DNA of 35,802 nucleotides from a virus. The position numbers were made by a program, and so were the translations under genes. The DNA lies in IMG/VR virus record IMGVR_UViG_3300008113_000163, positions 1 through 35,802 of that record. One strand, given 5' to 3'. Shown here in pieces: positions 24,303 to 31,443 of this stretch. The first letter of the stretch is position 1, and each line of letters opens with the position of its first letter. The notes beneath the pieces are model-generated. The model had not been told where the DNA came from and searched no databases. It worked only from the letters and a program-made list of their open reading frames with translations.

Positions 24303-25736
24303 TTAATTTTTCTTGTAACTAAACATACTTACAAGGTGTTGCTCAAATGCCGTCTTGGAAGAGTCTCCGAGTTTAAAAGCGGAGTCTCCATAAGTCATTC
24401 CATACCCTTTAGGATAAGGATTACGTGTATACGCTATGTTACGTATCAAATAAGCCAGTGCATCTATTAAATCGTAGTGTCCGCCGTCTAGAGATCTCTC
24501 ATATTCTGTCTTGTTTTTATTCCAAGTTGCATTTTTTAAATGAAAAATCAACTGCTTACACTTTGGATTTATTATAATTCTCTCTTCAGCAATCAAAATT
24601 CGTATTTGATTTAGCCACGCATGTTTATTATCTTTAGCTGTAGGTATAAATGATATCTCATAATCTATAGATAAATCATTCAATAAAATCAAATTGTTAT
24701 TATCTGCCACCCTTAAGAATGGTCTTTTTAATCCCCACAAAGCTTCCTCTGTTTTCTTAATCGAACTCGCTAAATTTGCCGTAGTAAACGCCCTTCCTTT
24801 AAAAGTAGCTTCATCTTCTATTACGACCTTACCCGTTACAAAGTCGTAATAAGCATATAATACCCCAGTTAAGTCTTTAACTCCAATATCCATGGAAACA
24901 TAAGGATCAAAATAGGATGGTCTTTTATATTCTTTTACAATTCTAAATAATGTCTCATCGTTAGCCTCTGGTATTACAGCATGATCCTCATCCGTAATCA
25001 TTATGTTCAAATACTCTCTTTTGAAGTCTACAGAATCATATCCCCCAACTTCTTCAGCAAATCCATCAATATCTTCTTTTGTATACCTTGGACAATCCCA
25101 TATATTTCTTTTTATTAAAACTTCATCAAATTCTGCTTTTTTTACCAAGTCCCAGAATTCATGACCTTGAGATTTTGGAAGGGTGGAAATCAAAATCATA
25201 GGTCCTCTGGTCGTGTTTAGCTTCGGATATAAAACTGACCGCAAACCGTATTTTAAATCAGTCATAAATCCGCACTCGTCGACTATTATCATGTGAGCCT
25301 TAGGTCCCCTTGCTGATTCAATTTCTTCGGCATTAAAGCCATAAAGCTCTAGTTTACTTTTAGTAGAGGGGAAGATATAAGACGAAGAATCCCTGTCGAA
25401 TCTTGGTTTTAAATCTTGAGGGCATGACTTAAATATTTCGTCAAATGTAGCTTTTACAATTTTTTTTCCTTGTTTTAGTCTTGGAGCAACATAGCATATT
25501 GTTATGTTGTTTCTAGATATTAGCTCTTCCACTGCTAACCCTAGTGCTCCATAACTTTTCCCTGATTGTCGAGAAAAAACAGCTACATGGGTTTTTCTTT
25601 TTTTATTTTTTAACTGATCTCTTAAAACTTTTTGATTTGAATCTAGCAAAAAATCTGATATCCTTCCTTTTCTCCAAAGGATTTCTCTTGCTTGCTGGGG
25701 ACTTATTTGTAAAGGGTTATTGTTCGTTGGTGTCAT
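24303..25736 (-). CDS. terL: Terminase large subunit, 477 aa
   Basis: The packaging motor and nuclease. The ATPase half has a Walker A of the form SRQSGKS (residues 55-61), a Walker B MIIVDE (149-154) and the coupling motif ISTLPKS (about 183-189). The RNase H-like nuclease half has SMDIG with Asp 283, an acidic residue in ADNNN (Asp 345), and the final YDLIDALAYL (Asp 422 and Asp 425). All expected catalytic acids are present. At 477 aa it is in the usual range. It starts 20 bases inside the end of the putative small terminase gene and precedes the portal. Confidence 0.95.
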   Translation of the reverse strand: MTPTNNNPLQISPQQAREILWRKGRISDFLLDSNQKVLRDQLKNKKRKTHVAVFSRQSGKSYGALGLAVEELISRNNITICYVAPRLKQGKKIVKATFDEIFKSCPQDLKPRFDRDSSSYIFPSTKSKLELYGFNAEEIESARGPKAHMIIVDECGFMTDLKYGLRSVLYPKLNTTRGPMILISTLPKSQGHEFWDLVKKAEFDEVLIKRNIWDCPRYTKEDIDGFAEEVGGYDSVDFKREYLNIMITDEDHAVIPEANDETLFRIVKEYKRPSYFDPYVSMDIGVKDLTGVLYAYYDFVTGKVVIEDEATFKGRAFTTANLASSIKKTEEALWGLKRPFLRVADNNNLILLNDLSIDYEISFIPTAKDNKHAWLNQIRILIAEERIIINPKCKQLIFHLKNATWNKNKTEYERSLDGGHYDLIDALAYLIRNIAYTRNPYPKGYGMTYGDSAFKLGDSSKTAFEQHLVSMFSYKKN

Positions 25737-26103
25737 CTACAACCTGTAAAGCCAGTTGTAGCAGTTGGTCGTTCGTTAAAGAATTTTCTTTTTTAGATTT
25801 CTTATCCTCAACTGCAGGTTTTCCCTTGATTAACATCAAGGACTTAACGTATATTTCAAAAGCTTTTACTTCGTTAAACTCTAATGGAGCAATTTTAGCC
25901 GACTGATATAATCTATTTATCTCAAGTTTACATAGCTCTTCTTCATTTGAACCTACTGCAATAGCAGAGCTAGAAAACTTATTGATGTCCTCAAGATGAC
26001 GAAGCTTGTCTTTTACTTGAGTCAATTCTTCTTGAAGCTTCAAATTGACTTGAGTTAATTTCTCAGCGTACTTTTTTAAATCTTCGTAATCTTTGTTTGA
26101 CAT
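25717..26103 (-). CDS. Putative terminase small subunit, 128 aa
   Basis: It lies immediately upstream of the large terminase with a 20-base overlap. The N-terminal 40 residues are a clear coiled coil (YAEKLTQVNLKLQEELTQVK). The middle reads EELCKLEINRLYQSAKIAPL and EFNEVKAFEIYVKSLMLIKG, a helical pattern seen in small phage proteins preceding terL. The C-terminus (LTNDQLLQLALQVVDD) may contact the large subunit. No helix-turn-helix is obvious at the N-terminus, so DNA recognition would have to use another part. Assignment rests mainly on position and size, with moderate confidence. Confidence 0.6.
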   Translation of the reverse strand: MSNKDYEDLKKYAEKLTQVNLKLQEELTQVKDKLRHLEDINKFSSSAIAVGSNEEELCKLEINRLYQSAKIAPLEFNEVKAFEIYVKSLMLIKGKPAVEDKKSKKENSLTNDQLLQLALQVVDDTNEQ

Positions 26104-26105
26104 AA

Positions 26106-26390
26106 TTAACGCTTATTAAAATTTACCGCAGCTTTAATAGCTTCATTTCCATTTTTAATTTTTGTAACTTCTAAAGCAAGCTCTTGCATCTTAATGTTAG
26201 ATAACTCTTCATTTTTATTAATCTTATCTTCTAACTCATTTGATATTTTTTTGTAGGACAAGAATTCTCTGGATGTTGCGTATGCTAAAATGGCTATTAA
26301 ACATATTGCGTCTGAATATGAGCTTGAGAAGAATATAATTCTTGTGACAAAGATACCCGCTAATATGAGTAAAAAATCATAATTCCGCAT
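26106..26390 (-). CDS. Small membrane protein at the head of the structural operon, 94 aa
   Basis: Two hydrophobic segments near the N-terminus (FLLILAGIFVTRIIFF, about 6-21, and DAICLIAILAYATS, about 27-40) are followed by a charged helical cytoplasmic-type tail with coiled-coil character (NELEDKINKNEELSNIKMQE). The ATG at 26390 has AGGAA six bases upstream. It is the first gene of the leftward operon, just before the terminase genes, and ends 2 bases before the small terminase start. The pattern would suit a holin or another small phage membrane protein. No family is recognised and lysis function is untested. Confidence 0.55.
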   Translation of the reverse strand: MRNYDFLLILAGIFVTRIIFFSSSYSDAICLIAILAYATSREFLSYKKISNELEDKINKNEELSNIKMQELALEVTKIKNGNEAIKAAVNFNKR

Positions 26391-26448
26391 TAAATTTCCT
26401 ATGTTAAAAATGAGACTTTGTGTTAATCGCTGGCATTTTTGTTAATTC

Positions 26449-26462
26449 GTTTCACTAGAAAC
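26449..26462. repeat. Inverted repeat GTTTC-ACTA-GAAAC
   Basis: Five-base arms with a four-base spacer, on the left side of the divergent region, closer to the leftward gene. It could be a protein-binding site for the leftward operon. It lies about 75 bases away from the main inverted-repeat array. Confidence 0.4.
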
Positions 26463-26502
26463 AGTCGAACTTACATTGTCTCACTTATATTTGTTATTAA
26501 TT

Positions 26503-26530
26503 TTGCGCTTGTAGATTTTCTATGTATAAT
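26503..26530 (+). promoter_or_regulatory. Candidate rightward promoter
   Basis: TTGCGC and TATAAT are separated by 16 bases. Transcription would begin near 26537, just where the inverted-repeat array begins, giving the M15 peptidase transcript a structured leader of about 170 bases. The -10 is perfect and the -35 is weak. Confidence 0.4.
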
Positions 26531-26553
26531 ATTCTTACTATATAGTATACCAA
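26526..26553 (-). promoter_or_regulatory. Candidate leftward promoter
   Basis: On the minus strand TTGGTA and TATTAT are separated by 16 bases. The -10 element shares bases with the rightward TATAAT, so the two promoters would compete. It would give the terminase operon a leader of about 130 bases. Weak support. Confidence 0.25.
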
Positions 26554-26643
26554 AATTCGCAGCGAGTTAAACGAGCTGCGATACGTATAATAGTATACGT
26601 AATGAATACCGTAGATAATACGGTAAATATACTAAATATTTAG
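26537..26643. repeat. Array of five inverted repeats with regular spacing
   Basis: From left to right: ACTATATAGT (26537-26546); TCGCAGC with GCTGCGA (26557-26581, 11-base spacer); TACGTATA with TATACGTA (26582-26601, 4-base spacer); TACCGTA with TACGGTA (26607-26625, 5-base spacer); CTAAATATTTAG (26632-26643). The arm sequences differ from each other, and all arms are perfect. Centres are about 22-28 bases apart, mostly close to two helical turns. Confidence 0.85.
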
Positions 26644-26706
26644 ATTTATTAGTAACGCACTGCATTTTACATAGAATTTTAAACAAATATATCTAAGGAT
26701 TTAAGT

Positions 26707-27108
26707 ATGATAACATTTAAAAAGAAAGAAAACAAGAAGTTAACTGAAAATTTTAACAGTAAGGAATTTGAGTGTAGTTGTGGGAAATGCGATATTCAAA
26801 AGATATCACAAGATTTAGTTGATAAATTACAGCAAGTTAGAGAAAAATATGGAAAATCTATAACTGTAACATCAGGATACAGATGCGAACATCACAATAA
26901 AGCTATAGGTGGAAAACCTAACAGTTCTCACATTGGAGGACTTGCTGCTGACATAGCACCTACCTTGATGAATATAGACGAACTTGATGATCTCTATGAG
27001 ATTTGTTTCAATATATTCGATAACATAGGAGATGGGAGATCTAAAAAATTTATACATGTAGATATTCGACCTCCAAAGTCTACTGGTAAAAGGCATTGGA
27101 TTTACTAA
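26707..27108 (+). CDS. M15-family zinc peptidase, probable endolysin, 133 aa
   Basis: It carries the zinc site of the VanY/phage M15 family: SSHIGGLAADI gives His 75 and Asp 82, and IHVDI near the end gives His 117. SGYRC (56-60) is the usual substrate-loop segment before it. The N-terminal FECSCGKC is a common opening of small phage M15 endolysins. The family cuts D,D or L,D bonds in peptidoglycan stem peptides. There is no signal peptide, so it would need a holin or the tail to reach the wall. It is first in the rightward operon behind an AAGGA ribosome site, and its stop overlaps the next start (TAATG). Confidence 0.85.
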   Translation: MITFKKKENKKLTENFNSKEFECSCGKCDIQKISQDLVDKLQQVREKYGKSITVTSGYRCEHHNKAIGGKPNSSHIGGLAADIAPTLMNIDELDDLYEICFNIFDNIGDGRSKKFIHVDIRPPKSTGKRHWIY

Positions 27109-27386
27109 TGAAAAAAATGCAAAAAATGAATAGCTTGTCTAAAAAAATATCTAAAAAAACAGGTTTGAGCATTTATGAGATAGATGCTATACTTAAAGTG
27201 GCAGCTTATGAGACAGTTGAGATCTTAAAAAAAGAACAAAGATTTTACTGGGAAGGATTTGGAGTTTTTAGAGTTAAAGTAACTGAGAATGGTATGGGAG
27301 TTTATATTAGATTATCAGAAGACGCTTATTCTAGATTAAATAGTGATAATAATGGAGATAGGAAAGATGAAATTATATTTGAATGA
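27108..27386 (+). CDS. HU/IHF-like DNA-binding protein, 92 aa
   Basis: The first 60 residues follow the HU pattern: LSKKISKKTGLSIYEIDAIL, then a helix AYETVEILKKEQRF, and YWEGFGVFRVK, equivalent to the GFG-x-F motif. After this, instead of the long DNA-clamping arm of HU, it has a short, different end (VYIRLSEDAYSRLNSDNN). It may therefore dimerise like HU but grip DNA differently. HU-like proteins organise DNA and assist replication or packaging. The start was taken at 27108, where TAATG joins it to the M15 gene, rather than at an upstream TTG. Confidence 0.65.
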   Translation: MKKMQKMNSLSKKISKKTGLSIYEIDAILKVAAYETVEILKKEQRFYWEGFGVFRVKVTENGMGVYIRLSEDAYSRLNSDNNGDRKDEIIFE

Positions 27387-27729
27387 TACTCAGAGATCAC
27401 ATCTCTTAGAGATTTTAAAAGCTTCTGAAAACAACGCAGTAAATGGGAAAGACTTAGAGCTGGCAAAAGCCTTTAATGAGCTTTATGAAAAAGTAAAACC
27501 AGAAAATGCGGAATATATAAGTTTAAAAAGGGCGGAAGCGGAAACAGTTTTAGAATTTTGCGACATAGTTAAGAAATCTTTAGATAATGCTATTTCTTTT
27601 TTACAAAAAGATGACTCCAGACCTAAAGAAGAGATAGACGAATTAAACTCAAAAGCTTCTTCTGCAAAAAAAGAGATAGAAGATGTATACGATCAACTTG
27701 ATAAAAAAATTAGGAACAACCCTCTATGA
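27367..27729 (+). CDS. Helical coiled-coil protein, 120 aa
   Basis: An acidic, helical protein starting MKLYLNDTQRSHLLEIL. The second half reads as coiled coil (EEIDELNSKASSAKKEIEDV). No known domain is recognised. The ATG at 27367 has AGGA and GGAG stretches just upstream, so I prefer it to the GTG at 27343. It overlaps the end of the HU-like gene by 20 bases, and its own stop overlaps the start of the AAA+ gene (ATGA). Position suggests it works with the ATPase, perhaps as an adaptor. That is inference only. Confidence 0.6.
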   Translation: MKLYLNDTQRSHLLEILKASENNAVNGKDLELAKAFNELYEKVKPENAEYISLKRAEAETVLEFCDIVKKSLDNAISFLQKDDSRPKEEIDELNSKASSAKKEIEDVYDQLDKKIRNNPL

Positions 27730-28754
27730 TTTCGCTTAGAAGAGCTCTACAATCCTATGAAGATGAAAGCACAGAGGATCTACCTTCAAAAGGGGATACT
27801 AATATATGGTACAAATACAAAACTACAAGTGGATTCTTCTATAGTCCTTTTGGAAAAAGTAAGCAAGAATTAAAATACTATGAGGATGCTTGCTCGATGT
27901 CAACCGATTTGAAATCTACGGATAGACATTATGAAGTAGTTACGGATAATTTAGCTATTGTATACGAAACAAATACTCCTCAGACAGAAGCAGAATCTTT
28001 GCCACTTGGAGTTTATTTTCATGAATACGGTAACTCTTCTACTCCAGAAAGATTAACCCCTATGACTATTCGACAAGATAAATATATCGACATCATGGAT
28101 AGTTTGTCTGATCTTAGTATAAATATAGATCAATTTATACAAAATAAAAGCTTATACGAAGAGACATGTTCTTCTTACAAGTTAGGAATTTTACTTTTTG
28201 GTCCTCCGGGAAGTGGAAAAACAAGCTATCTACGAGAATTTATAAGAACTCAAGATGCTATTGTAATATTTATGGATGGAGTCCCAACAAGAAGATTTCT
28301 TGATAAACTAGAAAACTCTACTAAAGATAAATTAAAAATAATAGTTTTTGAAGAAGCCGTATCTTTGTTAGAATGTTCTGAAGATATTAGAGAAATGCTA
28401 GATTTCTTAGATGGATCAAAATCAGTTTCTAATGCAATATACTTTTTATCTACTAACTATCCAGAATCAATACCTGAGAACATAGTTAGAAATGGAAGAA
28501 TAGATGTATTTGTGAAAGTTGATTATCCAAATTTTTCAGCTAGGAAGAAATTATTTAATTTATATCTTAATAGAGATCCCAGTGATGAAGAATTATTGTT
28601 AACTGATAATATGCCGATAGTTGATATTAGAGAAATGTGTTTTTCTCATAAAAAAACTGGAAAATCTCTAAAAGATTGTGCTAAAATAATAGAAGAGAAG
28701 AACAAAATGTTGAAAAGGCATTTTGGAAAAACTAAAGAAATTCGCCTTTTTTAA
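27726..28754 (+). CDS. AAA+ ATPase, 342 aa
   Basis: An N-terminal domain of about 150 aa of unknown fold precedes a single AAA+ module: Walker A GPPGSGKT (159-166), Walker B KIIVFEE (204-210), sensor 1 STNYPE (242-247, Asn 244) and arginine-finger candidates in VRNGRID (254-260). The Walker B has Glu at the position normally held by the Mg-binding Asp, followed by the catalytic Glu. The layout is like Bcs1/Cdc48-type remodellers rather than replicative helicases. It sits next to HU-like and nucleotide-metabolism genes. The likely role is remodelling a protein or nucleoprotein complex in phage replication or assembly. The exact target is unknown. Confidence 0.8.
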   Translation: MISLRRALQSYEDESTEDLPSKGDTNIWYKYKTTSGFFYSPFGKSKQELKYYEDACSMSTDLKSTDRHYEVVTDNLAIVYETNTPQTEAESLPLGVYFHEYGNSSTPERLTPMTIRQDKYIDIMDSLSDLSINIDQFIQNKSLYEETCSSYKLGILLFGPPGSGKTSYLREFIRTQDAIVIFMDGVPTRRFLDKLENSTKDKLKIIVFEEAVSLLECSEDIREMLDFLDGSKSVSNAIYFLSTNYPESIPENIVRNGRIDVFVKVDYPNFSARKKLFNLYLNRDPSDEELLLTDNMPIVDIREMCFSHKKTGKSLKDCAKIIEEKNKMLKRHFGKTKEIRLF

Positions 28755-28775
28755 AACTACACCTATAGGAGAGTC

Positions 28776-30629
28776 ATGAACAAGTCCAACAGACTGTTGA
28801 GCGAAATTGTTGCGTACAGAACTTACGCAAAACATTTAACTGCGTTTAATAGAAGAGAAAGTTTGGAAGAAACTTTAAATAGAAATCTTGGAATGTATTT
28901 GGAAAAATATCCAAAACTTAGCAGAGACATTATTAAAGCATTTAAACAAGTTCATGATTTTAATGTAATGCCGTCAATGAGATCTCTTCAATTTGGAGGA
29001 GATGCTATTTTAAGAAACAACGTAAGACTGTTTAATTGTTCTTTTGCAAATATCACATATCCTAGAATCTTTGCAGAATCTTTATTTTTGCTTTTATCAG
29101 GAACAGGATTTGGATACTCAGTGCAAAAACATCATGTATCTCAACTTCCTCCTCTAAGAAAACCAAAAGAAGAAGGTACTTATGTAGTTCATGATTCGAT
29201 CGAGGGATGGGCAGAAGCTCTGAATCAGTTAATGAGCGCTTATTTTTTTGGATCTATACGTCCAATTTTTGATTTTTCAAAAGTAAGACAGAAGGGATCT
29301 TATTTAGTTACGACTGGAGCAAAGGCTCCGGGTCCAGAGCCATTACGGCAGATGTTGGTTAAAGTAGAAGAAATGTTACGTGGTTCTATTGGTAGAAAGT
29401 TATCTTCTATTGAGGTTCATGACATTATATGCTTAATAGCTGACTGTGTTTTATCTGGCGGAATTCGTAGAGCTGCACTAATTAGTTTGTTTGATAGAAA
29501 TGATACTGCTATGCTAACTTGTAAACATGGTTCATGGTGGGAAAGATATCCTCACAGAGCCAGAGCTAATAATTCAGCAGTACTACCTCGAACAGAAACT
29601 ACATTTGAGGAGTTTAAGAATGTATATGACATGTGTATTGCAAGTAATGCTGGAGAACCCGGATTTTTTTGGACAAATGATATTGAATGGGGAACTAATC
29701 CATGTGCTGAGATTGGTCTTCAATCAAACCAGTTTTGTAACCTTACCACGACTAACCTTACTGGAATAAAAAATGAAAAGGACTTTCACAATCGTGTTTA
29801 TGCAGCCGCATTGCTGGGAACTTTACAAGCTGGCTTTACTGAGTTTCCTTATCTTTCTCAAAAATGGAAAGATGTCACGGATAAAGAAGCACTTATTGGA
29901 TGCTCTTTTACCGGAATTGCCGACTCATCTAACCTTACAGGAGAACAACTTAGAAACGCAGCTAGAACAGTACTCGAAGTTAACGAAAAATACGCAAAAA
30001 AAATTGGAATCAATGTCGCTTCTAGGACTACTGCTATCAAGCCTGAAGGTACGGCTTCCTGCGTTCTTGGGTCTAGCTCGGGAATCCACGCTCGTCACAA
30101 TGATTATTACTTACGAAGAGTAAGAATGAATAAAGATGACGAACTAGCTAGATATCTTTCTAAAGTAGTCCCGGAACTTGTGGAAGATGATATTTTTTCT
30201 CCTAGCGGAGTAGTAGTAACTATCCCACAAGAATCTCCAGAGGGAGCTATTACTCGCTACCAAGAAAGTGCAGAAGTTCTTTTTGATAGAGTAAAGCATT
30301 ACTATAATAATTGGGTAGTTCCCGGTCATAGAGATGGAGCTAACACTCATAACATCAGTTGTACTATTAACTATAAACCAGAAGAAGTGCCTTTGTTATT
30401 TCATAAACTTTGGAATGACAGGTACGAGTATGCAGCTGTAAGTCTTCTTCCGTTTTCAGATGCAATTTACCAACAAGCTCCTTTTGAAGACTGTACAAAA
30501 GAAACATTTGACAAATTCAATAAGATGGTAAAGGAAATTGATTTGACAAAAGTACTAGAGATGGAAGATAATACTAATAGAGCTGAGCAATTAGCATGTT
30601 CCGGCGGTGTTTGTGAGGTAGCGTTTTAA
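28776..30629 (+). CDS. nrdJ: Class II (adenosylcobalamin-dependent) ribonucleoside-triphosphate reductase, 617 aa
   Basis: It reduces ribonucleotides to deoxyribonucleotides, using B12 to make the thiyl radical. The spacing of catalytic residues matches the Lactobacillus enzyme: Cys 88 in FNCSF, Asn 308, Cys 310 and Glu 312 in TNPCAEI, Cys 321 eleven residues later in QFCNL, and the C-terminal redox pair Cys 608/Cys 613 in ACSGGVCEVAF. A phosphate-binding loop KPEGTASCVLGSSSG is also seen. At 617 aa it is about 120 shorter than the roughly 740-aa Lactobacillus form. No class I or III subunit is present. AGGAG before ATG supports the start. It is paired functionally with the thyX gene downstream. 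Confidence 0.92.
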   Translation: MNKSNRLLSEIVAYRTYAKHLTAFNRRESLEETLNRNLGMYLEKYPKLSRDIIKAFKQVHDFNVMPSMRSLQFGGDAILRNNVRLFNCSFANITYPRIFAESLFLLLSGTGFGYSVQKHHVSQLPPLRKPKEEGTYVVHDSIEGWAEALNQLMSAYFFGSIRPIFDFSKVRQKGSYLVTTGAKAPGPEPLRQMLVKVEEMLRGSIGRKLSSIEVHDIICLIADCVLSGGIRRAALISLFDRNDTAMLTCKHGSWWERYPHRARANNSAVLPRTETTFEEFKNVYDMCIASNAGEPGFFWTNDIEWGTNPCAEIGLQSNQFCNLTTTNLTGIKNEKDFHNRVYAAALLGTLQAGFTEFPYLSQKWKDVTDKEALIGCSFTGIADSSNLTGEQLRNAARTVLEVNEKYAKKIGINVASRTTAIKPEGTASCVLGSSSGIHARHNDYYLRRVRMNKDDELARYLSKVVPELVEDDIFSPSGVVVTIPQESPEGAITRYQESAEVLFDRVKHYYNNWVVPGHRDGANTHNISCTINYKPEEVPLLFHKLWNDRYEYAAVSLLPFSDAIYQQAPFEDCTKETFDKFNKMVKEIDLTKVLEMEDNTNRAEQLACSGGVCEVAF

Positions 30630-30647
30630 AAATTAGGGAGAATTTTT

Positions 30648-30905
30648 ATGATGAATAAAAAGCAAGCTATTAAAAAAACTAGAATATGTGAAACTCTAGT
30701 ATATTCAAGGGTGGAGGATATTGCCACCCTCATTGATCTCCATTCTCAACTAGGAATGGATGAAATGGAAGTTTTTATTGATAAAAAGCAGTTAAATAAA
30801 ATGCAAAAAGTACTGGATAAGAAAAAATTTTATTCAAGAGCTATAGAGTTTGAATCTCTACAAAACGAATGTAGACTTTACGTTTCTTGGATGTCTGAAT
30901 TTTGA
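30648..30905 (+). CDS. Hypothetical small protein, 85 aa
   Basis: A Lys-rich, helical protein (MMNKKQAIKKTRICETLVYS, then DIATLIDLHSQLGMDEMEVF). It follows the reductase gene by 18 bases with a GGGAG ribosome site. ATG at 30648 and ATG at 30651 are both possible starts. Its 3' end overlaps, tail to tail, the end of the opposing zinc-finger gene by 28 bases. No family is recognised. It might be a helper of the reductase or independent. Nothing in the sequence decides. Confidence 0.55.
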   Translation: MMNKKQAIKKTRICETLVYSRVEDIATLIDLHSQLGMDEMEVFIDKKQLNKMQKVLDKKKFYSRAIEFESLQNECRLYVSWMSEF

Positions 30906-31078
30906 CTATCTAGCTTTATTTTTCTAGATTTTCTCATTCTTTCCCTGTTATATATTTTATAACAAGAAGGGCACATTTTACCATTCCAAACTTTTCCACT
31001 TTCGTCTATAAATCTAGTAACTTCTCCTTTTAAGATAGGTTCTTTTTGTTTATCCTCACTACAAATTTTACAAATCAT
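30878..31078 (-). CDS. Small zinc-finger-like protein on the opposite strand, 66 aa
   Basis: A 66-aa protein with MICKICSEDKQKEPI at the start (CxxC), KVWNGKMCPSCYKIYN (second CxxC), and a basic tail RERMRKSRKIK. This resembles the zinc-knuckle part of HNH-type or HNH-associated phage proteins, but no HNH catalytic residues follow. AGGAG lies five bases before the ATG on the minus strand, which marks it as a real gene even though every neighbour is on the plus strand. Its 3' end overlaps the 85-aa gene by 28 bases. It may be a small regulator or moron gene. Confidence 0.65.
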   Translation of the reverse strand: MICKICSEDKQKEPILKGEVTRFIDESGKVWNGKMCPSCYKIYNRERMRKSRKIKLDSQNSDIQET

Positions 31079-31080
31079 AT

Positions 31081-31109
31081 TTGCTCCTTATGCATACATT
31101 TGTTATAAT
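31081..31109 (+). promoter_or_regulatory. Candidate rightward promoter, possibly bidirectional
   Basis: TTGCTC and a perfect TATAAT (31104-31109) are 17 bases apart, reading into the 40-aa gene. On the minus strand TATTAT (31110-31105) with TTCATA 18 bases upstream (31134-31129) could drive the opposing zinc-finger gene. The two -10 elements overlap. Confidence 0.45.
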
Positions 31110-31129
31110 AGACTATAGGAGATTTATTT

Positions 31130-31252
31130 ATGAATTTATTAAAAATAAAATCAAAGTCTACTAAAAAAATAGGAATGTCTATAATAAAGACCTCAAAAGG
31201 ATACTATTTTGAATTCAGTTTAGGATATCGCAGTTGGATTTGGAGCTTTTAA
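31130..31252 (+). CDS. Very small basic protein, 40 aa
   Basis: A short frame from an ATG at 31130: MNLLKIKSKSTKKIGMSIIK, then an aromatic end with YYFEFSLGYRSWIWSF. It has AGGAG eight bases upstream and lies just after a candidate promoter. Its stop overlaps the next start (TAATG at 31250-31254), typical of the genes around it. No family is recognised. It could be translated mainly to couple the next gene. Confidence 0.5.
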   Translation: MNLLKIKSKSTKKIGMSIIKTSKGYYFEFSLGYRSWIWSF

Positions 31253-31443
31253 TGGAAGATAAATGTCCTTTTTGCAAGATTCCCTGTAATATGGAACACT
31301 GCCCTTATACTAAAACCGAATGTACTGGCTGTGAAAAAATTATAAACGGCTACGAAAAACAGATAAGGTATCTATTAGATACTATACACGACCTTGAGGA
31401 CACCAATAGAAGGATCGAAAAACTAAGGAAAAAATATGATTAA
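31252..31443 (+). CDS. Cys-rich small protein with coiled-coil tail, 63 aa
   Basis: It starts MEDKCPFCKIPCNMEHCPYT, then TECTGCEKI. Six Cys and a His in the first 25 residues look like a zinc-binding knot, followed by a charged helix (IRYLLDTIHDLEDTNRRIEK). The ATG at 31252 has GGAG six bases upstream and joins the previous stop, so I prefer it to a TTG at 31234. It overlaps the muramidase gene by 8 bases. Function unknown, perhaps nucleic-acid or protein binding. Confidence 0.6.
   Translation: MEDKCPFCKIPCNMEHCPYTKTECTGCEKIINGYEKQIRYLLDTIHDLEDTNRRIEKLRKKYD

Larger units (their letters stand above)
26391..26706. promoter_or_regulatory. Divergent control region between structural and metabolic operons
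   Basis: 316 bases without a credible gene, very AT-rich, separating the leftward virion operon from the rightward metabolic operon. It contains at least six inverted repeats and candidate promoters in both directions, listed separately. It may hold operator sites, a structured leader RNA or a replication origin. No tRNA cloverleaf is seen. Both flanking genes have good ribosome binding sites: AGGAA for the leftward gene and AAGGA for the rightward one. Confidence 0.75.

Noticed and set aside
26391-26706. tRNA or protein gene in the divergent region
   Set aside because: No cloverleaf with a CCA-ready acceptor stem is seen, and no frame with a ribosome site. The palindromes explain the structure.
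28713-28752. AAAAGGC...GCCTTTTTT at the end of the AAA+ gene as an intrinsic terminator
   Set aside because: The loop is 24 bases and the stem is mostly A-T. The next gene follows after 21 bases with no promoter.
29527-30123. Additional frames of 80 and 116 codons inside the reductase gene, and similar long frames antisense to RCC1 and fibre genes
   Set aside because: They lie wholly inside well-supported genes, lack ribosome sites and have no recognisable pattern. They are shadows of biased codon use.
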